Shown: positions 44,985 through 56,613 of the stretch, one piece after another | Numbering within the stretch: the stretch's first letter is position 1 | Layout: each line of letters begins with the position of its first letter | Source of the DNA: Stenocarpella maydis | Lineage: Eukaryota > Ascomycota > Sordariomycetes > Diaporthales > Diaporthaceae | Reading direction: 5' to 3' | Assembly: GCA_002270565.1 (NCBI GenBank) | Contig: NQMI01000003.1 | Span: 179,331 to 243,330 of the forward strand | Length of the DNA stretch: 64,000 nucleotides | The notes under the pieces: generated by a model | Told to the model about the DNA's origin: nothing | What the model saw: only the letters and a program-made list of their open reading frames with translations | Databases searched by the model: none | Position numbers and translations under genes: made by a program

Positions 44985-45650
44985 ATCGATGTTATATCTC
45001 TAAGCCCGCCACCCTCTTGCCCTCCCAACGCTCCCAAACTGCCGCCACTGCCGAGTCTCATGACACTGATGGTATCGAGGTTTGTCTACACGAAGCTGGT
45101 TCTTTCAACCACCTGTTGGTGACATACAAGACGTTGGGTATCCTGGGATGGAGACATATCTCGGCGGCGTCCATCGTCAATATGTGGTTCGGATGAACGC
45201 TTGGAGGCACGACTCTAGGCGAAAAACAGTCGGTGGGCAGAACGTTTTTGGCCCAGAAAGCCGACAGGTTGGAGGCAATGACAGTGCGAGATAGCTCTCC
45301 GGGGACATGAATTATTTCATTTCAATTTATGTATTACCCTGAGCTGTTGCTTATCACTGGAGTCTTTTACTAGACGCGTACCGTCGGGTGTGAACGTTGC
45401 CTGTCGAGAGCCTCTTCCAGGAGGACATTGCAGCCATGCACAGACCTTTGCCTTCGTCTTCTCGGGATGAATGATCCAGACGCGGTCCGACCCCAAGTCT
45501 GGCACGTATATGTATCAAGCCTCATCTGTCTTCGAGTATTTGTTGTGGATGACATTCCAAGTCTATTCTGTCTTTGAATTGGGCCCGTGTCCAACCGACT
45601 CGTAGGGGAAATCAAACATAAGGTTCGTTCGCGAGTCATCTTCAAGCAAG
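44985..45650 (-). pseudogene. Relic of a lactonase-family beta-propeller enzyme
   Basis: On the minus strand, pieces in shifting frames follow the order of fungal lactonases (6-phosphogluconolactonase or carboxymuconate-cyclase type seven-bladed propellers). Starting from 45,650: a 'GPNS...' loop, then 'VPDLGSDRVWIIHP' with 'CPPGRGSRQATFTPDGTRL' (about 45,500-45,370), then 'MDAAEICLHPRIPNVLYVTNRW' (about 45,150-45,080), equivalent to the usual 'AAEI.LHP...LYVSNR'. Stops and frame changes separate the blocks. Upstream and downstream ends are lost. Substrate cannot be told. Confidence 0.6.
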
Positions 45651-46129
45651 AGGCAAGCCTCTTCGGTAATGGAGATCGGATACATGGCAACCGAACCTCA
45701 ACAGGTCTACATGATGTAAGCACAGAAGGGGAAAGTAGTTGTTCGCAATTGCTCATCTCTCAGGCTGCTGAGCGCAAGCGCAGCCCTGTCGTGTAACGTA
45801 ACAAGTATTCCACGAGTACAAATAATCAGTGTCGAATACGAGAGAACAGCACCTATTTTTCATACACAATGTGAAGGGGTTCCCAGAGTGGACTTTTGAC
45901 TGGTGATGTTGCCAATCTCTTGGGAGTGATCGATTTCGAACGTGTATAACAGTCCGGATTCTGTGCCCTCGGACAGCACAACTAAACGGTCGATGTGTCC
46001 ATGCGAAGAAAGGGGGCGGGGGCCGGCTCAACCGAGGAGACGTCAAAAGGACCCCTGGGCTATTATAGCCCCCAGGCATACCTATCCATCCCCCCCCCTT
46101 TCACTCCCCCGTTCCCAGTACGGTATTAT

Positions 46130-46490
46130 CTCACGGACGGCGGGCCGGTTCTCGGCCACCCACTTGTCGCAGGCGGCGACGAGCTCGATGCTCGGCTGCC
46201 GGACGGCAAGGATTCGCGCGGGGAAGGCGCCATGTGGCCAAGGCCGATGGGGGCGGGCATGAGACGAGGCTGGGTGGTCGTGCCCCTTGATTACGATGGT
46301 TGTGTCTATTGCGTGCGAACTTGGGGGCCGGCCCGGGGAGGCTCAATAGATTGCCCCATGTTGGGGAGATCCGGAAATGGGTAGTTATACGACTTACTCG
46401 GGGGTGACGTTGTGGAGCAAGACCCGTCGGGCGTCCATTCGGTACACCCGGCCCCGCTAGGGGTGAAGAAAGATATCCGTGCCGCAGCTA
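46130..46490 (-). pseudogene. Unassigned coding-like patch
   Basis: Two protein-like segments on the minus strand, 'RVYRMDARRVLLHNVTPE' (about 46,460-46,400, followed by a GTAAGT-like donor) and 'LVAACDKWVAENRPAVREIIPYWERG' (about 46,190-46,110), look like remains of coding exons because of their composition and GC-rich third positions. I could not assign a family. No complete frame exists. Confidence 0.3.
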
Positions 46491-48882
46491 TAATGCCCGG
46501 TTACGCGAACTTTTAGCTGTGTCCGGCCGGTTCTGAGGTGTCCGGTCAAGGCGTGAGTGTTCACGCCCCTCTCAGCTGCTGATGCCGCGCGTGCTAACCA
46601 TCAGGGCAATCCGAATCAGGTTACCGTTAATGCTAATCAGTGTTTGTGAGCTGATAAGAACCTATTCATACAGTTGTTGGTGAAAGGGTGGGGCTGGTGT
46701 CACGAGTGGAGGGTGCAACTACGAGACAGTCAATATTGTAGAACCACACGCTGTCAGACACTTGAGTATTTTTGCATGTACAATAAGTATATGCCAGAAG
46801 GTTAGTTTCTATGGTTATATGAGATGCCATGAACTAGTTGACGTAGATACACTGTTCCATTGTCTAGCGCTTAGACCACACTGCATACACCACCGGGCTT
46901 CAAGCATATGACGTAACTTTGTAGATATGGAAAGGAAATCCTGAAATCGGATGAGCACAAGAGGGGCCCAAAACCCAGATATGCAGTGTAGAGCAGTGGC
47001 AAAAGCATGGGCAGAATATATACAATGGTGGCGCAGGGCCTTTGTGGGGGAAGAGGCAGCTTATGTGTGGCTGGAGGGATCGAGACGATCCTCCTATTAA
47101 TAGACATTGGTTCTTGATCCTTCTGCAGACTCGTTCCTCTTCCCTATCTGAGCATGGCGATGGCAGCTCCACTCTCAGGAGCCACCGGCCCAGCCAGTGT
47201 TGCTTATGCTTGACAGCGCAATGTCCCTGCTTTCGGGCGTATTAATGTCGTGCGAGACGTGCCTGCATGGTATTGTGGCACACACCAAGACAGGCGATTA
47301 TTTGTCTCTTTCCAGCAGTGTTTTGCGAGCTGCAGGTGCTGGGCACTGGCAGATGGTCATGTCTGACTGAGGAGCAAGCTGGCAAGCCAACCGAGCAGAC
47401 CCATACATATATTGCCCATTATAGCCCAGGTAGTGTCTCAGTGGCACAGCCTATCAGGCGAGCTCAGCTGACCTCTGGCGACTGCGTCAATGTCCGATGC
47501 GGTTTGTTTACCCCAGGCTTGCTTTTTGCACGAGAGGCGCAGGAGGAAGAAGTATGCACATGTAGAAGAGGGGGCGTCGTGCCAAAACAAAGCGTCTCTG
47601 CGATATAATTGGATGTCTGTGCCGGGCAGGCTGGGTTGACTTCCTGCACAGTGACTGCAAGATGACACGGAAGGTAGATTGAAAGGCAGCTGACTCGGCA
47701 GACAAGCGTACAATATGTATGGTAACATCGAGGCAGAACCGAGGTGTTGGTTGTGGTTGGTGGCCGGGCAAACGTGGCCCGCGGTTCTGGAAGGAGACAA
47801 GCAGGTTCTGGAGCCACAAAATGTGAAACGACGGGACATTTTGCCGCCCGGTGTGCTTGGAGACCCCGGGCACCCCTCGCGATATTTCTTACATGCATAC
47901 GGAGTATACATGTGCGCGCATTATACGGGAGGCTGGTGGCGCCGGTAATTGGTCGGAATCCGGGGGTCCTGTTGGTCGATGCTCAGAGATGACGGAAAGA
48001 CAAGTCTGAAGAGCCAGCCAGCCAGCCAGCCAGCCGGTTAATCAGTCAGTCAATCGAGACTAGCACTGGGAGATGGATCATAGGGCCAGCCGAATGACGG
48101 ACAGCAGACGAAGTGGGAACTCTTGGTGATCGGGAGCAAGGCTACGCTGCGTGCGTGCCATGGCAGGGTGGCATCCTGCTGCATCCAAACATGCAGGATG
48201 CACGTCAACCATCAGGCGCACATAACCGGAAGCGACAGAGTAGCCGGGCATGTGGAGCCTCAGGAAACCTTGAGGCCTTGGAAGGGAGGCCCCATCGCAT
48301 CGCATCGTACGGCATGTCGCCCGCATGTGCGGTCTTGGGTTGAGACGAAGCTTGGAAGGTAGCGTGGTTTGGAAAAAGGGCTGGCTGGAGGTGGGGTCAG
48401 CCCTCCCTAGCGCACAGGCATCGTACCTACATACACTTAGTGTACACTAGTATGCACCTCACGATGCTCCCATCTTAGTGTGCACTAATGCAAGGCGTAT
48501 GTCGTGTAAGCGGGTGGTGGGCCATCGGGCTTGGGGCCGTTGCCGTGGAAACCAACCTTGGCCCAGTTACCCATCTACTAGCACACACACACACACAGCG
48601 CAGCAGCAGCACATTGCGAGGGAGGCCGAGCGCCAAAACTCAACAACCTTCCTTGGCTTCTTCCTTCCTCCCAGCAGCTACCTGCACTAGGCTAAGACCC
48701 AAAACCTGCCTTGCACCCAGGAAGCAGCCCGCAGAAGCGAACGAAACACAAGAGCCTGCGCCGCCTTTTCTAATTTCCCATCCCCTCTACTCACCCATCC
48801 CACATCACATCCCACCTTGCTCCTCACTCGGCGCTCGACCAGGCCACAGTCGAACCCAGTCAAGCAAGTCTGTCTGTCTGTC

Positions 48883-48952
<70 letters not shown>

Positions 48953-49501
48953 AGTCAGTCCTGCGTAGCACACAGCCACTGCAGCAGCCGGCCTCTCGTT
49001 TTTACATTTCTATTCATTTCTCGTGAGATGCATTGCGGCTCCCGTCCATATCCCAGCCGAGCTGTGAGGGTCCTCGACTTTTATCTGCTGTGATACCCAA
49101 CACGCATACAGCACACGGCCTCGTCCAGTCAGTTGTGTCTGGCAAGCGGCGCGGTACACAACATTGGCGGCGCGGAGCATCGCATCGCACCACACAAGCA
49201 CGAGCACGGCGCGCGCCACCCAGCTGTCACCTGTCAACAATCAATCAATAATCTAGCACCGAGCCTCTTCCCTTTTCTGCCTGTCGTAAAACCGTGGCCG
49301 CATCCGACGTCACAATCCAAGTGGCCCAGTCTGGTCCAATCTAATCCGCCTTGATACTCGTCACCAAACCAGGCCAGGTCCCGTCCCCTTGAAGATTGTC
49401 ACCAGCCGCCCTACAGGCCACCGGCCCACTCCTGCGCCGTGCCTCACCACTCGCTTGTTCCTGTGCTTCAGTCACATCACTCCGCCTCAGCCGCCGCTGT
49501 C
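46491..49501. other. Gene-free stretch with microsatellites
   Basis: 3 kb without a supported gene. It includes a CAGC array (48,013-48,033), AC repeats at 48,583-48,598 and the large CTGT array described separately. A C/T-rich leader of ASE1 occupies about 48,640-49,500. Frames at 47,438-47,911 on the minus strand show no family features. Confidence 0.55.
48868..48952. repeat. (CTGT)n microsatellite
   Basis: About 21 nearly perfect GTCT units, with one CTCT slip near 48,881, located about 550 bp upstream of ASE1. Array length is likely to be polymorphic. Confidence 0.95.
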
Positions 49502-52017
49502 ATGGACGCCGGCTACCTTTCCCAGCAGGTCAATACCATAATTGGCCAGCTGCACGGTCTCTTCGATGAGATCGGCGTCCCCAGCCATGACCGTGAGTCC
49601 AGAGAGGCAGAGGTATGTGACATGTCATGACCCAACAGACCCCGCGTCTCTCGCTGGGACCGGGCTTGCTTCATGAGCTGGTAGGGGCTGACCAGAGTAT
49701 ACACCCACATAGCTGTTCGCAGCCCTGTCCGAGGCCCTGAATAATCAGGTGCGCCTTGTGACCCAGGAGAAGAAACACATCATCTCTGAGGCCCAGAACA
49801 TGATCACCACTATCCGCCAGATGGAAGCCTCCCTGGAGGACCCCAGCTCTCGCGGCTCCTCCCAGGGGTACGACGATGGCCTCAAAATCTCCTACCCCTT
49901 GAACAGGTGCCTTCAGGCATTGAAGGAGAAACACGCCAAGGTCAGCAGGGCCCACAAGGAGCGGTTTGCACAGGTAAAGAGTACGCACCACCACGCCCGA
50001 AGCTCAACACCCGGCCTGTGACCCGGACTGACATCTCGCAGAGCTTGCCGAGGCACTCGAATCCTACTCGTCACATCTCGAACCCAACTTTGTCAGGCTT
50101 GCCCTTCCGCCCACCGGGCCAAACCAGTCTATCCCGCCCACTTTCGACCTATCTCCCTCGTACGTCGACAAGGTCGACAACGAGTTCACCAGGGTCTACG
50201 AGGAGTACACGAGGCGCATCTCAACCGTCCAGTCCCTCTCAGAGAACATCATCCAGCTGTGGGCAGAACTCGGAACCCCACAGGCCCAGACCGACGGCGC
50301 CATCGTCAAGTACTACCGTGATGCCCCAGAGCAACTTGGCCTCCACGAGGAGGACATCGCGCGACTCCGGGCCAGGCTGGAGAAGCTCGATAGCGAGAAG
50401 AAGAACAGGGAGAAGCGTCTGCATGGCCTGAGGGAGGCCGTCGAGGCCCTCTGGGAGAAGCTCGGCGTTGACGAGGCAGAACGCAAGGCCTTCCTGAATG
50501 CCAACCGTGGTTGCGGTATCCGACAGATCAACGAGTTTGACGATGAGCTGGCCCGCCTCAACGAGCTCAAGCGACAAAACCTCCATCTGTTTGTGGAAGA
50601 TGCGCGCTGCAAGCTCCAGGTGCTCTGGGATGCTTTGTACATGTCCGAGGACGAGATGCTCGAGTTCGCCCCTGCCTTCTCCGACGTGTACAGCGATGCC
50701 CTTCTCGAGGCCCACGAGAGCGAGATCACCAGGCTGGAGGCGCTGAAGGAACAGCGGGCCCCGATGCTGGCTCTTATGGAGAAACACCGGACCCTGATTT
50801 CAGAGCGGGATGAGCTGGCCGCTGCAAGCCAGGACGCCTCGCGGCTGATGATGAAGCCACAGAAGGGCGAGAAGCGTGACCCTGGAAAGCTGCTGCGCGA
50901 GGAGAAGATGAGGAAGAGGATCGCCAAGGAGCTCCCAAAGGTGACTGCTGATCTGCGCAAGGCACTGGAGCAGTGGGAAGATGAGTGGGGCCGCCCATTC
51001 TATGTCCACGGCGAGAGGTACCTGGATAACCTCGAAACCGACAGCTCCAACAGGGCAACTCCAGGACCCCGTTCAAGAACCCCGGCGAACACCTCTATGC
51101 CATCGAAATCTAACAGTGTGACCAAATCGGCATCACCTGTCAGCAGGTCCAACAGCGCTGTCAGCAACACCCGCTCGCAAGCCCCTAGCCGGGCTGGGGC
51201 GAAGACGCCACCTGAAAAGTTCAATTCTCTCCCGACCAAGTGGTCGAAACCACTGGGGGCTCAGACAAGCATCAACACAAGGGGCAGCCCAACGCGTATC
51301 CCAGCGCGTGCTCCGTTGTCCAACTTAAGGAACGCCAACTACTCCCCCGACAAGCAACGGCAAGAGATAGAGAAGCCCAATCTGGTGAGGCACGGGACAG
51401 TTCCCGTGATGCGGGCCCCGCCACCGAAGATGAGAGACCTTGTGGCTGTCCCGGAGACGGAGACGGAAGCACCTTCTGACTACTACTCATCCTCTGACCG
51501 AGGATCGGGCAGCGGATCGGGCCTCATTCGGCAGATCGAACCCGAGGACGTCTATGATGACCGGCCGAAGCAGCACAGCGGGGAGTATGAGCGCCCCATC
51601 TCACACCACGATTTCCGCGACTTTCCAGGGAGGGCCTCCCTCCGCAACCATGACAACAGTCCCCGGTATGAGCGCTTCGCTCAGTCGTACTCCCAGGCCC
51701 CGGGCCCCGCAATCCGCCAGATCTCGAACCAGTCTACCGGATCAAACGGCACTGTGGTGACAGGGTCCGAGAACTGGGAAACATATGACGACACCTCGGA
51801 GCCGGAAGAGGACATACCGATTGGGCATTACGCCAAGGTCAGGTCGGGGAGGACCAACTATTCCATGGAGCCCCCGAGCAAGTTCAACGCGCCCCAGCAG
51901 GCAAAGCGGCCGCGAGGGATCCCCCCTGCGCTGCAACAGCCGCACGTGCTCTCGGACGGCAACGGCAGACGAGTCTATTCCGGGAGCTCGGGCTGGACGG
52001 ACGAGGATATTTTCTAA
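49502..52017 (+). CDS. ASE1: Ase1/PRC1/MAP65 microtubule-bundling protein
   Basis: Three exons (49502-49612, 49713-49980, 50042-52017; introns 100 and 61 bp) encode 784 aa. Ase1 crosslinks antiparallel microtubules in the anaphase spindle midzone. The first ~100 residues form the dimerisation coiled coil ('LFAALSEALNNQVRLVTQEKKHIISEAQNMI'); the rod continues with 'LAEALESYSSHLEP' and long heptad helices. The spectrin-like microtubule-binding region is recognisable at 'LHGLREAVEALWEKLGVDEAERKAFL' and 'CKLQVLWDALYMSEDEMLEFAP'. The C-terminal ~280 residues are disordered, basic and SP/TP-rich, as expected for CDK-regulated tails. The second donor (GTACGC at 49,981) was preferred over GTAAAG at 49,974 because only it gives the 'QVKKLAEALE' continuation. 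Confidence 0.9.
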
Positions 52018-53296
52018 GGAGCGAAGCGTGTCCGTCGTTCGCCTTGATCAAGGTGCTCATGGATACCGGGTGTTTGCAGCCCCTTTTTTGTACCTGGATG
52101 GTACTTGATTCTACTTATACGGCTCCTAAAGAGAGCATGCCCGCAAGGTTGCTGGAAAACTCGAGAGGCTCGGCCGGCCGGCCGCGTCGTTCACATCCCA
52201 GTTCTTTTGGCTAAGGACTTTCGCTTCTCATTTGGGGGACTCCTGCAAGGGAAGGGAGAGGTTGTTCAAATGGACACGCACCCTGGAAAGATGGAGTTCT
52301 CATAGGGCGGAAAGTGGAAAAGGACGGAAAGGAATGGGAAGGGTGGGAAGGGAGGCGGTCGGAAAGACTCGTAAAAATCACTGGATTTTTGGAGTCAGGA
52401 TAATACGGCGTTCAAGGCTTCGTGTTCTGGTTTTCCGCGTTTCTGTTCATGCCGCAAGATACTGAGACGGACGGGCACGACGGTCTGATCTGACCTGATG
52501 GTAGTGAGCTGCTCTGCCATGATGGATGATGACGACTGACTGACTGACTGACTGTATGCTGTTATGGCCGGCTGTATTAAAATTAAGAAAAAGAATTGAT
52601 ACTCAAATGAACCACTGAGCATGCTCTCTTCGGGGCGTATCTAAAGCCGAGGAGTGATGATCCCATGTAGGTAGTCTCATGTTTTAGTGGCAGCTGGTTT
52701 GGCCTGATCTGATTCGTCCGAGGCTCTGCTCCAAGAACGGGCCGAGCTGCCAGTTGCACCCCAGAGCGTCGGGGGATCGACAGGGTTGCAGACTGGGCGT
52801 AGTGCAACCCCGGGAGCTTTTCAGCGCCCTCGCAGGTGGAGCAGTGCAGCGTGGCGTTGGACAGCTTTAAGGGCTCGCGATTACATCAGATCCCCTATTC
52901 CCGTCAAGTCACAAACACAACCAACCAACCGCCCCAGCGACATCTTGGCCGCTGCTGCCGCCGACCTCCCTCCCGGCCCACCACCACCGACAACCAACTG
53001 GCCTCCACCTCTCGAAACGTCCGTCCCTTGCCCGCTCCAACCACGTGTATGTAGCACCGAAGAGACTTGACCCGTCAACGTGGCCAGGGGTGCAGGTTCA
53101 CCATATCCAAGAAGTGTCGCATCAGCTAAGCTAGCTATCCTGCCACGCAGCCGACTCGTCAGCTCCCTCGAGATGCGACGTCCACGTGCCGAATGATCCA
53201 ACGTGCATCTGCTGCAAGCAGCCACTTATATATGTCGACGACTTTCACTGGCAACCCTTCGAGACCGTACCCAGCTACTTCTGCCCATAAAAGGCC
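52018..53296. other. Intergenic region between two plus-strand genes
   Basis: 1.3 kb. It contains a GACT array (52,534-52,552) and GC-rich promoter-like DNA upstream of IRS4. No gene supported. Confidence 0.55.
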
Positions 53297-55657
53297 ATGC
53301 ATGCCTCGAGCACCCCTCAAGGCAGCCGCTTGAACCTCCGACCCACTAGCAGCTCCATCGATAATGCCGGCCCGCACAAGCTCACGCCCAAGGAGGCAGC
53401 CTTGCGAGGCGCCTCTCTTGCCTTCTCCAAGCAGCAGCAGCAGCAGCAGCATGAGCAGCAGCATGCACAACGCCAGAGCCTTACGCCCAGCTCCAACAAT
53501 ACAGCTGTCTTTTCACCGCCGGACGGTGGCGCACTCGTCGCTGCTACGTCGGCCTCGAGGACCCGGTCTCCAACCGGCAGTGTCAGCAGTCGACAGGGCA
53601 AACGGCTCAGCACGCAAGGCACGGGGGCCGGAAATGGGAGGATAAGCAGGCAGACCACCGGTAACAGCAGCACCCTGCCGGACAGCGATACAGGCCAGGC
53701 CACGGAGCAGGAGAGGGAACGACTGGCACTGTTCCTCAGCTCGCCCGGCTCCGAGCAGGCCAGGGGCCCGTACCTGCTGCCCCCCGGCGGCAGGGCGGCC
53801 GGCACGGCGGCAGACCCGAAATCCACGAGCTTCATAGCTGCCACGCTCGCGGCGAGCAGGAGCGTTAGTCCTGGCTCCAACCAGGCTGGGCAGGGCGGTG
53901 GTGATGAGAGGGCGGCCGCGGGGAGGCCGCGCCTCGGCGAGCCGGCACCGATCCGGAGGAAGGCGCACGCCAGGACGGACAGCCCGGCGGTGAGCCTCTC
54001 GACCACGAGCTCGGACGGCCTCCCTGACACGGCCCACCTGCCCCCTGCTGACTCACTGATCTCCATGTTCGAGAACAAAGGCGACCAGGACGCAGACCCT
54101 GTCAAGGACAGCCCGGGCAGGCCGCTTGTCAACAGGTCCAAGGGGTGGCCGCTCCCGGACACGAAGCTTGACAATGATGATGAAGACGGCAAGGAGTTGG
54201 GCGTGGAGAACATCAAGCCGCGGCAGAAGCCTGTGCCCAAGTCGAAGCCTAAACCCAGTCCTAAGCCTAAGCCCAAGATCGAGACAACACCCAGGGCTGA
54301 GACTCCTTCTCCGCCAGTTGTCAGGAGAGCCAACACCGAGATAGTATCACCGAAACCTAGGAGGCCTGATACCAAGCCCAAGCTGGAGCTTGAGGCGCGA
54401 GCGCCTGCAACTGAGGCGACGGATAAACCTAATTCCACAGCCCTGGAAGAGAGGAAAAGCAAACCGGAGCTGCCAAGACCGAAGAGGTCGGAGAAAAGCG
54501 CAGTCAACGAGCATAGGACAGCGTCGCCTTCAGACCCGGAAGACAGAGTGATGCCCAAGCCAGAACCTCCAACCTTACCGGCCCGGTCTTCCATTCCACC
54601 TGTGGGAAACAAGCCAGCCGCGCCGAAGAAGCGGCAGACCATACAGAGGCTTTCTCTCGCGCCGAGCTCCGACGGCCAAGATTTGTCCAGGCCTCTCTCA
54701 CCTGAAGACAATGCGGACGGGAGGCCTCTGACCGGCGACTCCATGTCATCTAATGACACCTTCATTTCTGCATCCTCAGCGCCTAGCCGCGCGGAATCAC
54801 CGCCTATCTTCGATCCTGCATCTCGTACTCTGACGACCAAGGCCCTCCCACCACGTTCGGCTTCAGCCCGACCAGTGGCCCCTACTGTTCCAATCCGCCC
54901 AACCCTCACCGGCTCGTCCCAGCTCCCTATAGACTCGCTCTCCGACGCCATGATGGCAGGCTCCCTCGCGTCGGCGAGACACACCCCTGTCCCCGCGGCA
55001 GGGACCCGCTCGCCGCCACCGGTGCCGCCCACCCGCCGCACAGGAGGCGCGAGGAAGGCAGCAAGCCGGGCCCCTTCTCCCCACCACATGAAGAAGACGC
55101 TCCGCGACAACCGCCCCAGGTCAGACGACGAGGACGCCCGGAGGCCCCACCACAAGAAGGGTCTCATCAATAGCAAGAAGCATATCCACCACGAGGGGTC
55201 CCGGCGCAGGTGGCGCGAGGAGATCACGGAGCGCGAGAGGAAGCGCTACGAGGCCGTGTGGGCCAGCAACCGCGGGCTGTTCCTCGTGCCGGCGCCGGGT
55301 GGTGGGCCAGCAGCGGCGCGCGACCGCAGCCACGAGGAGCTCTCGGAGCACGTCGCCAGCGTCGTCGTGCGAGACATCTGGTCCCGCAGCAGACTGCCCG
55401 CCCCGGAGCTCGCCGAGGTGTGGGACCTCGTGTACGGCCTCGGGCAGGAAGGCGGGCCACTGGTGGCGGCGGCGCTGAGCAAGAGCGAGTTTGTCGTGGG
55501 CATGTGGCTTATCGACCAGCGGCTGCGGGGCCGCAAGATCCCGCCGCGGGTGAGCGACAGCGTTTGGACCAGCGCCAAGGGCTTGTGGTCGGCTGCTGCG
55601 AGGAACCCTAACCACCACCACCATCATCGCAAGAAGGTGAAGGGTAAAGGGAAGTGA
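53297..55657 (+). CDS. IRS4: Irs4-type protein with C-terminal EH domain
   Basis: An intronless 786-codon frame from ATG 53297 (a second ATG at 53301 is out of frame). The first ~630 residues are low-complexity: a polyQ stretch near 44-50, Ser/Pro-rich regions and a Lys/Pro run 'KPVPKSKPKPSPKPKPK' near 315. The EH domain occupies about 645-755: 'RYEAVWASNRG', 'VVVRDIWSRSRLPAPELAEVWDLV', 'ALSKSEFVVGMWLIDQRLRGRKIP'. An EH domain at the extreme C-terminus after a long disordered part is the layout of yeast Irs4/Tax4, which bind the phosphatase Inp51 and influence PI(4,5)P2, autophagy and rDNA silencing. A His-run and KKVKGKGK end the protein. The antisense strand is open for 636 codons, a composition effect. 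Confidence 0.85.
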   Translation: MHASSTPQGSRLNLRPTSSSIDNAGPHKLTPKEAALRGASLAFSKQQQQQQHEQQHAQRQSLTPSSNNTAVFSPPDGGALVAATSASRTRSPTGSVSSRQGKRLSTQGTGAGNGRISRQTTGNSSTLPDSDTGQATEQERERLALFLSSPGSEQARGPYLLPPGGRAAGTAADPKSTSFIAATLAASRSVSPGSNQAGQGGGDERAAAGRPRLGEPAPIRRKAHARTDSPAVSLSTTSSDGLPDTAHLPPADSLISMFENKGDQDADPVKDSPGRPLVNRSKGWPLPDTKLDNDDEDGKELGVENIKPRQKPVPKSKPKPSPKPKPKIETTPRAETPSPPVVRRANTEIVSPKPRRPDTKPKLELEARAPATEATDKPNSTALEERKSKPELPRPKRSEKSAVNEHRTASPSDPEDRVMPKPEPPTLPARSSIPPVGNKPAAPKKRQTIQRLSLAPSSDGQDLSRPLSPEDNADGRPLTGDSMSSNDTFISASSAPSRAESPPIFDPASRTLTTKALPPRSASARPVAPTVPIRPTLTGSSQLPIDSLSDAMMAGSLASARHTPVPAAGTRSPPPVPPTRRTGGARKAASRAPSPHHMKKTLRDNRPRSDDEDARRPHHKKGLINSKKHIHHEGSRRRWREEITERERKRYEAVWASNRGLFLVPAPGGGPAAARDRSHEELSEHVASVVVRDIWSRSRLPAPELAEVWDLVYGLGQEGGPLVAAALSKSEFVVGMWLIDQRLRGRKIPPRVSDSVWTSAKGLWSAAARNPNHHHHHRKKVKGKGK

Positions 55658-56321
55658 GCACGGCGGTGAGAAATGGTTGAGGATGATTATAGACGAGTAC
55701 AGAACGGCCGGCCTGGATCGACACTATGACTGCAACATTGCATGTAATACGGATGGCCCACGCGTCCCCACGCACATCCGCCCCTGCCCCCCCCCCCCCT
55801 TTTTTGTGTACTTGACATAGATTCGGCATCGATGATACCCACAACCGAGCAGTCTTTTTAAATAGAAATGTAACCGACCTGGTTCTCTGAAGTCCTCGAA
55901 GGGAAGAATGCAGGCACCATCCAGCCAGCCGGGGCAGGTTCAATGAGAGAGGTCAGCTATTACAAGTACGGACTTGTGCCCCGAAAATAGACTATATATA
56001 TGTATATTCATCGCCGCCCGGCCTCTGCTGTCTGGCCTCTGACCGTCCAGGGCGCCATGTCTTTACAGGCAGGCCTCACTCGTGCTGACCTTGGCGACAG
56101 ACAGACACCCTTGGCCTGCAAGGGAATCTCCCAAAAGCCGCCCAGCAGCCCAGGGATGAGGTCTGAAGAGAGAACTTGAACATAGACATCATTCCGGCGC
56201 CTCTTGTCCTCTCTGATCTGAGATAACAATACCGTGAGAAGTAGACCTCACACCCCAGGGTGAGCGCACACAACACAAGGCGCAACAGACGTGCGCGCCG
56301 GCAGCGACACTTATACGCGCA
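55658..56321. other. Convergent intergenic region
   Basis: About 660 bp between the 3' ends of IRS4 (+) and the 76-aa gene (-). A C13/T6 homopolymer pair is at 55,787-55,805. No gene supported. Confidence 0.5.
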
Positions 56322-56613
56322 TCACCAGTGGTACTGCTTCGGATAGCCGCCGATCACCCTGCCGCGGTCACCCGTCACCGCCGTCGGCTTGCGCGCGAAG
56401 GAGATGGTCCTGCGGTCCCTCATCTTTGGCGGGGCCTCCGGCACGAGGGGTGCCCTCAGCGGGTTTGAGATGATGGCGCCGTAGCCCTGGATGGGTTCAG
56501 CTATTAAGATTGAGGAGGATGGGGTGGGGCGGCTCGTCTTGACTTACGAGGTCGTGGTAGATGCCTGGAGGGGCCCTCGGGTTGATGAGCGGCCGGGAGG
56601 AGGTATTGCCCAT
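56322..56613 (-). CDS. Small protein (76 aa) with N-myristoylation-like start
   Basis: Exon 1 is 56613-56548 and exon 2 is 56486-56322; the 61-bp intron has a GTAAGT donor and a CAG acceptor preceded by a GCTGAAC-type branch site. The protein starts MGNTSSRPLINPRAPPG: Gly2 followed by Ser at position 5-6 fits the N-myristoyltransferase consensus. It continues with 'YGAIISNPLRAPLVPEAPPKMRDRRTISFARKPTAV' and ends 'GGYPKQYHW'. I do not recognise the family. The clean donor and acceptor, uninterrupted frame and third-position GC bias support a real gene. It is too short for the usual ORF cutoffs and could easily be missed. A membrane-associated small protein is an inference from the N-terminus. 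Confidence 0.6.

Noticed and set aside
48868..48952. CTGT array as a possible CRISPR-like or telomeric repeat
   Set aside because: Units are 4 bp with no spacers, and the genome is eukaryotic; a simple microsatellite.
53317..55227. 636-codon open frame antisense to IRS4
   Set aside because: GC-rich, low-complexity sense codons leave the antisense frame free of stops; the plus strand carries a recognisable EH domain, the antisense product resembles nothing.
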